From positions 1 to 64,000 of the forward strand of contig NW_012236497.1 in the NCBI RefSeq assembly GCF_000787575.1: a stretch of 64,000 bases of DNA, given 5' to 3'. Shown in pieces: positions 58,001 through 64,000 of the stretch (the stretch's first letter is position 1; every line of letters begins with the position of its first letter). This stretch comes from Acytostelium subglobosum LB1 (Eukaryota > Evosea > Eumycetozoa > Acytosteliales > Acytosteliaceae). The notes beneath the pieces were generated by a model. That model ran no database searches. It was not told the origin of the DNA and saw nothing but the letters and a program-made list of their open reading frames with translations. The translations under genes were made by a program, and so were the position numbers.

Positions 58001-58209
58001 TGAAGAACACGGAACACATTGCAGGTGGTTGTCGTCGAGTTTATAGCCTTCATTGGTAGTTCGTCCCTCTTTGCTCCGTCTCCAGCAGTGATTGAAGAGT
58101 TTGAAACTACAACAACATGTTGGTCATCCTTGTTTAGTTTGTAGATTGACTTTGTCTTGCCCGATGCCATAAATGTAACATCGGTAGAATCAAATACTGT
58201 TATAGTCAT
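55078..58209 (-). CDS. purC/E: Fused purine enzyme: SAICAR synthetase-PurE-PurK
   Basis: Four minus-strand exons in phase: 58209-57634, 57567-57283, 57199-57018, 56941-55078 (968 residues). Residues 1-280 are SAICAR synthetase ([60 protein letters not shown]). After a Ser/Asn linker, about 333-500 is the AIR mutase PurE ([41 protein letters not shown]). A Gln/Asn linker leads to the ATP-grasp N5-CAIR synthetase PurK at about 597-968 ([54 protein letters not shown]). It converts AIR through N5-CAIR and CAIR to SAICAR. Animals fuse SAICAR synthetase to a PurK-independent carboxylase; fungi fuse only PurE and PurK. The three-part order here covers three consecutive steps. Confidence 0.93.
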
Positions 58210-58816
58210 GTTTTGATTGTATATATAAAAGATATACTATATGTATCTATATATATATAAAGATAGAAGTGTAGGATAATGCTTGTAACTGTAACACTTA
58301 CAAGAGATATAAGTGTGAGTCGTGTGGTGGTGAACACAGGGTCGGGGTGTGATGTTTAAACGAAAGGTTTTAAAATAAATAAATCAAATAAATTATTTGT
58401 TTCAATTCCGTGTCGGGATTGAAAGTTACTCGGTTGTCCCAAAGATATAAACAGTTGAAGTCTATGACTAGTTGATTGACATGTAAATCAAAAAGTGACT
58501 TTGAATTGTATTATTTGTTTGGATAGTTCAATAACAATTCATAGATAAACAGGATGTGATGATCATACAAGGACTTGTAGTTGTTAGGTCCTATTCTCCG
58601 ACCTTCTGTCTTCCCAAAACATCTAACACTCACGAAACACATTAATACCACCTAGGTATGATCGATCGATCTGAAATTGACGCCAATCAAATAATTAACT
58701 GTTTGGGTTGCACAACACACACAAACATAATGTTGTTGTTCTAGTATTGGTTGAGTTGTTGTAATAACAAATTAATATTTAAACATTGTATAAATATATT
58801 TAAATAATCACACAAG
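58210..58816. other. Intergenic, divergent promoter region
   Basis: AT-rich, between the start of the purine fusion gene and a small membrane-protein gene. A TATA-like run (58,230-58,262) is close to the purine gene start. No open frame or structured element stands out. Confidence 0.5.
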
Positions 58817-59594
58817 ATGTCTAGACACTCTATTTTAGTTATCAGTTTGTTGATACTGGTCTGCAATGTACAATACTCTTACTCTCAATACACAAATGGT
58901 ACATGTCTGACTACGACTACTAATTCTTAAGAATATAACTAATAGAATTGACATTATAACAACAACAAACAACCACGACAGATACATGCGCACAATATAC
59001 AGCAACACATGGTATTATAACAGTTGAAGCAAGTTCCACTCAATTCTGTTGGAGAGTTGTACCAAATATGGGTGCAGCCTATTTGGCCAAGGATGTTAAT
59101 ATCACAGTACTATACGTTCGTAACCTAGAGTTGAACAACAACTCTTTGGTTATTGTCGCTGGTGGTTTGACATCGGACAAGGCCGTCGCCACCTACACCA
59201 AAGACACCAATCAATCACAACCTACAGTGATCAGTACTGTTGGTCAGGTACTCATTTACTCTTATTATCAAGATGCACAGATAGAGTTCTCTATTGAGTT
59301 TGGTAGTAGTTCAAGTATGTACATCAAAGTAGGTAGTAGTATTTGGCTATCATTATCATTCACTAACATATAACACATTATTATATAGATGACAAGGTTC
59401 TAAAGACATCAATTATCATGCTGATAAGTGTAGCGTTTGCCATGTTCATTCCATGTGCACTGGTATCATGTATCTCATGTTGTACAAAGGATAAGAAGAA
59501 GAAAAAGTCAAGACAAACATGTATGTTTTGGATCAGTGCTGTACTTGGTTTGGCTGCACTAGTTGTAGTACTATCGCGTAAAGTAATCAACTAA
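58817..59594 (+). CDS. Small type I membrane protein, unidentified
   Basis: Three exons in phase: 58817-58898, 58982-59314, 59389-59594 (206 residues). Signal peptide MSRHSILVISLLILVCNV..YSYS, then an ectodomain of about 110 residues with two Cys (DTCAQYTATHG, TQFCWRVVP) and a beta-strand pattern (NITVLYVRNLELNNNSLVIV). Two hydrophobic segments follow, IIMLISVAFAMFIPCALVSC and FWISAVLGLAALVVVL, separated by a Cys/Lys-rich stretch (CISCCTKDKKKKKS). Several NxS/T sites. It may have one or two spans. No known family. Confidence 0.65.
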
Positions 59595-59885
59595 AATAAA
59601 CTTGATATCATATGTAAGAGTATATTATAAACAGCTTGGCCTTCTCATGCCTGCTGTTGTTGTTGATTTGTTTATTGTGATGCGATCGCTCGCCATTGTT
59701 GTTGTTGGGATGGAAAGTATGTTTGATTGTGAGGTGAGTTGTTGTTGTTGATGTAACCATAAGGTATCTTCATCAAGTGTGCAATGTTATCTATGTTATT
59801 AAATAACATAGATTATTAAAATGATATATATGAACTACTGCAGCAGCGATCGTCTATTGTTCTAGAGAGTACACTCCTGCTAGAC

Positions 59886-60242
59886 TTATGTGAGAACAAC
59901 CTTTTGCTTCTTTCTGTTCTCATCGTCGATAGTCTGTTGATAGTTGTAGGCATAGAAACCCATGATTCCAACGGTGATTGCCTGAGCCCAGATTCTAGCT
60001 CTGAGGAACCTGGTAGTGGTCAATGAATTGCCACCTCTGACATGGTTCCACACACCAAGTCCTAGCATTGCGGCGGTCAGACCGGCACCACCCACCAACA
60101 AGTAGTCACGCTTGGCTCCATCGACCAAATTCTTTGGTGGTGGAGGGATGGTAAACTTGCGTTGAAGTTTAGCCAACATTGAAAGCTCTGCCTCTTGTGA
60201 TGATAGAGGTGTTGGGTTATTGTCTTCTGATGTTGTTGACAT
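59886..60242 (-). CDS. HIG1 domain protein
   Basis: Single exon, 118 residues. After an N-terminal stretch of about 35 polar residues, KRDYLLVGGAGLTAAMLGLGVWN is the first span, RGGNSLTTTRFLRARIWAQ the conserved loop and AITVGIMGFYAYNY the second span. The R-x-R..AQ motif in the loop is the HIG1/RCF1 signature. The family sits in the mitochondrial inner membrane and stabilises cytochrome oxidase or supercomplexes. Length fits type 1/RCF1-like short members. Confidence 0.85.
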   Translation of the reverse strand: MSTTSEDNNPTPLSSQEAELSMLAKLQRKFTIPPPPKNLVDGAKRDYLLVGGAGLTAAMLGLGVWNHVRGGNSLTTTRFLRARIWAQAITVGIMGFYAYNYQQTIDDENRKKQKVVLT

Positions 60243-60792
60243 AGTTATATATATTTGTAAGTGTAGTTGTTATTGTTGTTGTTATTACTAAAACTAATTC
60301 TGTGTTTGAACAACTCGACACTACACCAGTGTTTGGATATATAGTTGTTGAAAAAAATTAAATTAAATAAAGAATAGGGGGTAGTTTTGAGGTGTGGTTT
60401 TATTGTTTTTGGACAACACACATAATCTGCAAAGTTATTACCATTACTAGCCCTGGGGCAATGTTTAACGAGTGTTACATTTATATCTCTCCATTGTGCA
60501 CATACTATTTACGTGTGACATCATCATTATCATTAACTTTCAACACACACAAACATCTCGGATCTTTAGATCTTGAACTATCTACTTGAGATCCCTATTT
60601 CCTTTTTTAGACTTGTATAGTTTGATTAAAAAACTCATAATTAATAATATTAAATTGCAGAGTGATGTTCAAATAATGTTGGTGATCATCTTCAAACCAA
60701 ACTAACAACAACAAACTAGTACTTTTTTACAATAGTAACTTCCAACTTACACAACACAAATAATCATTTAATATACATATATATAACTTGGG
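60243..60792. other. Intergenic, divergent promoter region
   Basis: AT-rich, between HIG1 (minus) and the amidotransferase (plus). A short self-complementary word TCTAGATCT-like cluster (GGATCTTTAGATCTTG, about 60,559-60,574) and a CTAGCCCTGGGGC word near 60,449 are the only GC-bearing pieces. No gene seen. Confidence 0.45.
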
Positions 60793-61572
60793 ATGAAAAG
60801 ACTTACAATAGGATTATTAAAGTGTGACAAGTTCATACCAGAGATAAAGAACAAGTTTGGAGACATTGATGTACAGTTTGTAAACTTGTTAAAGTTGAAC
60901 AAATTGGGTGTCAGTGTTGACTTGTCAGTGTTTGAGGTCACCGAGTCAAAGTTCCCAAAGTGGGACGACGTCATGTCCAATCGATACAATGGCTTCATCA
61001 TCTCTGGCAGTAGATCATCGGTGAACGACGACAATGAATGGATCCCAGTGCTAAAGGATCATATCAAGTTGTTTGAAGCCAACAACATCAAGACGGTCGG
61101 TGTTTGCTTTGGTCACCAGGCTGTGGCATCGGCACTCGGTGGCACCGTAGATACCAATCCCAAAGGATGGCAAGTGTCTGATCATGACTATGTAATCAAT
61201 CCATCAGTGTTGCGTAGTTATGGACTTGGACTGTCACAACAACAACAGGACCAAGACAACAACAACCAAATGATCTCTGATATTATATGTCTCAACAAAC
61301 AGATCGTCACCAAGAAACCACAAGAACTATTGTGTTATGGTGGCAATGAGATGTGTAACAATCATGGTATGATCAACCGTACATTCCTAACGTTACAAGG
61401 TCACCCAGAGTACACACCGGCACTGATCAAAGAGGTTCTACTCACTAGAAAGGGTGTGATACCAGACGATGTCATTGCAGATGGTATCAAACGTGCAGAA
61501 CAATCAAAGGTTAATCAAGAGTGGTTTTCAAATCTAATAGTATCTTGGTTCTTACAGCAGCAAAAGCAATGA
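60793..61572 (+). CDS. Class I glutamine amidotransferase-like protein
   Basis: Single exon, 259 residues. GATase1 motifs: FIISGSRSSVNDDNEW, the nucleophile elbow VGVCFGHQAVASALGG with the catalytic Cys, then LTLQGHPEYTP with the His and Glu of the triad. No synthetase domain is fused, so this is a stand-alone member like yeast YLR126C or gamma-glutamyl peptidases, which act on gamma-glutamyl bonds rather than in nucleotide synthesis. A Gln/Asn run interrupts the region between them. The substrate is unknown. Confidence 0.85.
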   Translation: MKRLTIGLLKCDKFIPEIKNKFGDIDVQFVNLLKLNKLGVSVDLSVFEVTESKFPKWDDVMSNRYNGFIISGSRSSVNDDNEWIPVLKDHIKLFEANNIKTVGVCFGHQAVASALGGTVDTNPKGWQVSDHDYVINPSVLRSYGLGLSQQQQDQDNNNQMISDIICLNKQIVTKKPQELLCYGGNEMCNNHGMINRTFLTLQGHPEYTPALIKEVLLTRKGVIPDDVIADGIKRAEQSKVNQEWFSNLIVSWFLQQQKQ

Positions 61573-61843
61573 TAAGTTTAGTAATGGGCATTGAGAGACA
61601 TAGAGAAAGACATAACCAATGTAACAAACAATAAAGTCGTGGCATTGTATTATTATAAATAATAATTTATTAACATCTTGAGGTGCAATGATCAACATTA
61701 GGTAGTTGTAAAATATCTAGATTTGGATACAAATTAGATATCCTTCACTAGATTGACGAGGGAGGTCCAGACGACCATGGGTCGCAATTGTAAGTCACTT
61801 CAACAAGTATGATGATCATTGTGATCACTGAACAACAACAACA

Positions 61844-63475
61844 ATGACAAATACAAATACAACTTTATATATATTTGTACTACTAGTATCATTAACAGTA
61901 GTACTAGTACAATCAGACAACGTTAACTTTACAGCCAATTTAAATGTATGTTAACATCACTTATTCTTGTATTCCAATTACTTACAACTATAGTTAACCA
62001 TCTTTAGAACTTGAGTGAATGGAATCATTATTGGGAGAGATGTGTTGGTAGTGGACATGCATGGTTAGGTACAAGACAGGATTGGAGGGATGCACTCACT
62101 ATTGCCCGTGAGAAACTTGGTTTCCAAAGAGTTAGATTCCATGGTATCTTTGATGACGATATGAATGTCTATCAAGAACTACCAAATGGTCAAGTCCAAT
62201 ACTCTTTCTACAATGTAGATCAAGTATATGACTTTTTATTATCAATTGGTGTTGAACCATTGGTAGAGTTGAGGTATGATCATAGTGTCTTACAATACAT
62301 CAAACATTCATATTAACATACTACCTTACTACAACAGCTTTATGCCAACACCAATGTCATCAGGTACACAAACAATCTTTCATTACAAGGCCAACATTAC
62401 ACCACCAAAGGACTATAAATTATGGTCCGATATGATTGTTGCATTCTTGGAGCACTTGATCGATCGTTACTCATTTGATGTAGTAAAGTCTTGGTACTTT
62501 GAAGTGTGGAACGAACCAAACTGTGGATTCTGGACTGGTAATCAGACAGAGTACTTTACAATGCTTCAGGTCACTTCGGATGCCGTCAAATCAGTGAGTC
62601 AAGAGTTGATGGTTGGTGGTCCCGCCACTTGTCAATCTCAATGGCTTCAAGAGACATTGGACTTTGTCAAGGATAACAATGTTGCACTGGACTTTGTATC
62701 CACTCACGAGTACCCGACCGATATTGAACCACTCCAAAGAGGTATCATGCGTCAAGTATTGAATCAATCTCGCAACACTGTTGGACAATCAATGCCACTG
62801 TTCTATACAGAGTACAATGATGGTCTACTGCCACAGGTCAATCTACATGACAATACGTATGCTGCAACGTTTGCCATATTCAATGTGATTGATGTCTATG
62901 GTTTTGTGGATATATTCTCTTGGTGGACATTCTCTGATATCTTTGAGGAGCAAGGACAACAATCAGTACCGTTCAACGAAGGATTTGGTCTACAGACAAT
63001 CTACAACATACCCAAACCATCGTTCAAGGCGTTTGAGTTGTTACACGAGACTGGACAACAACGTGCCTTGGTCACTGGAGATGTTGATCATCCAACTGTT
63101 GGTTTGTTGGTTACTACGGACGATGAACAACAACACGACGAGATTTCAATCATTGTATACAATTACAATATACCAAATGGAACGATCGAGAGTGCAAGTG
63201 TATTGATCACATTGGAAAATCTACCAACCAATAGGTATGATGCAACATTGAGAAGAATCGATCAAGACAATTGTAATCCATTGGCCACTTGGCAACGTCA
63301 AGGTTCACCAACCTATCCCACCAGGACACAGATTGACGAGTTGCAAGAGTCGGCAGAGTTTAGAGTTGAGAATATCCAATTCAAGGTATTGGATTCATCG
63401 ACTATACAATTCAAGTTGGATTTGTCTCCAATATCAATTGCTGCAATTACTATTATTAAAGTTGATCATTACTAA
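61844..63475 (+). CDS. Secreted glycoside hydrolase family 39
   Basis: Three exons in phase: 61844-61945, 62008-62273, 62338-63475 (501 residues). Signal peptide (LYIFVLLVSLTVVLVQS), then the mature start NLSEWNHYWERCVGSGHA. GH39 marks: RVRFHGIFDDDMNVY, VELSFMPTPMSSG across a splice join, WYFEVWNEPNCGFW with the acid/base Glu, FVSTHEYPTD, and LFYTEYNDG with the nucleophile Glu, then FSWWTFSDIFEE. The family contains beta-xylosidases and alpha-L-iduronidase; which activity applies is not clear. A C-terminal beta-sandwich follows the barrel. Its TAA at 63473-63475 shares a base with the next start codon. Confidence 0.9.
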
Positions 63476-64000
63476 TGAGCTCCACTGGAAACGGAGAGTA
63501 CGGTGGTGCCATCATTGACTGCTTGAGCATGGGACGTGCTTTTGACATCGTGGGCGATTCGATAATTTCGTTCTACAATGTCACAATGGTGAATTGTGTG
63601 AACTCCATCGGCGCAGCTATCTCTGTCAGACAGTCCATTGTTTACATGGACTATGTCAAGATATCCAACTCCAAGAGTGATATGGGCACCATCTACCTAA
63701 ACCATTCCAGCCTCTACATGTCCACCAGTGTCTTGACCAACAATGTGGCATTGAACAGTGGAGCCTCGCTCTATCTGGCCAGTAGCACTGCCGAGATCAC
63801 CAACTCGACACTCGCCGGAAATACCCGTGTGGTGATGATTCCCAATCCAAGATTCGAGGAGAACCTGCTTGTGTCAGCTGGCTCCAGAGTCCAGGTGATC
63901 GGCAAGCCCCCAATTAGTGTATTCTGCTCAGCTGACTCGACTGTTGTCGATGCCAAGGGAGCCTCGCTGTGCACCAACGTGTTGACCGACTCGCCACTCC
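63475..64000 (+). CDS. Beta-helix repeat protein fragment, open at the right edge
   Basis: A frame open from an ATG at 63475 to the window end, 175 codons with no stop. It reads as short strand-turn units: GGAIIDCLSMGRAFDIVG, DSIISFYNVTMVNCVN, GTIYLNHSSLYMSTSVLTN, GASLYLASSTAEITNSTL. This is the pectin-lyase-like right-handed beta-helix pattern of dictyostelid surface proteins. Codons are richer in G/C at the third position than in the GH39 gene beside it. There is no signal peptide, and the ATG overlaps the GH39 stop with no intergenic sequence, so this is probably the interior of a longer gene brought here by a rearrangement or an assembly join rather than a true start. Confidence 0.5.
   Translation, partial: MSSTGNGEYGGAIIDCLSMGRAFDIVGDSIISFYNVTMVNCVNSIGAAISVRQSIVYMDYVKISNSKSDMGTIYLNHSSLYMSTSVLTNNVALNSGASLYLASSTAEITNSTLAGNTRVVMIPNPRFEENLLVSAGSRVQVIGKPPISVFCSADSTVVDAKGASLCTNVLTDSPL

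Noticed and set aside
1-64000. CRISPR arrays, rRNA genes, LTR elements, Polinton-like or viral genes
   Set aside because: Looked for and not seen: no regular spaced repeats, no rRNA motifs, no reverse transcriptase, integrase, capsid or protease signatures.

Overview
The window is nuclear DNA of a dictyostelid social amoeba. Three things point there: genes full of CAA/AAC repeats that read as poly-Gln and poly-Asn runs, short AT-rich introns (about 60-90 nt) with GTAAGT or GTATGT donors, and gene families typical of the group (FNIP/F-box proteins, haspin, a purC/E fusion, S1P lyase). Coding DNA is noticeably less AT-rich than in D. discoideum, so a dictyostelid outside that species is likely; I cannot name it. 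Exon structures below were built by hand from splice motifs and reading-frame phase.

Layout. 1-3.3 kb is gene-poor and holds a broken FNIP/F-box-type gene (minus strand) and smaller remnants. 3.3-30.9 kb is dense host sequence: haspin kinase, histone stem-loop binding protein, molybdenum cofactor sulfurase, an ABHD17-like hydrolase with a SAM domain, UBE2T, DDX42, a large coiled-coil protein, a TAF9-like histone-fold protein, a mitochondrial membrane protein, EDC4, an aldo-keto reductase, an F-box/LRR protein, a tRNA-Gln(CUG) and a TraB-domain protein. 31-33.7 kb has a surface beta-helix protein and an ankyrin protein. 33,953-36,474 is an apparently whole Tc1/mariner-class DNA transposon carrying two divergent, intron-containing genes. 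36.5-63.5 kb returns to host genes: RELCH, mitochondrial Era GTPase, acyl-CoA oxidase, an N/Q-rich protein, sphingosine-1-phosphate lyase, an M20 hydrolase, dynactin p25, a tetraspan membrane protein, the SAICAR synthetase-PurE-PurK fusion, a small membrane protein, a HIG1 protein, a class I glutamine amidotransferase and a GH39 glycosidase. The right edge is an open beta-helix reading frame that starts inside the GH39 stop codon.

There is no operon logic. Genes are monocistronic and lie in all orientations, often convergent with under 100 bases between them. Functional themes include mRNA metabolism (SLBP, EDC4, DDX42), mitochondria (Era, HIG1, the 208-aa protein), lipid metabolism (acyl-CoA oxidase with a PTS2 signal, S1P lyase), membrane traffic (RELCH, dynactin p25) and purine synthesis.

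The best candidate for something undescribed is the two-gene transposon. It has about 80-bp terminal inverted repeats, TA target duplications, a DDE transposase with 38 residues between the last two acidic residues, and a second, divergently transcribed Cys-rich gene that I cannot match to any known family. Secondary leads are a nested GC-rich hairpin at 9,958-10,004, unexplained sequence on both sides of the tRNA, and the abrupt junction at 63,475.
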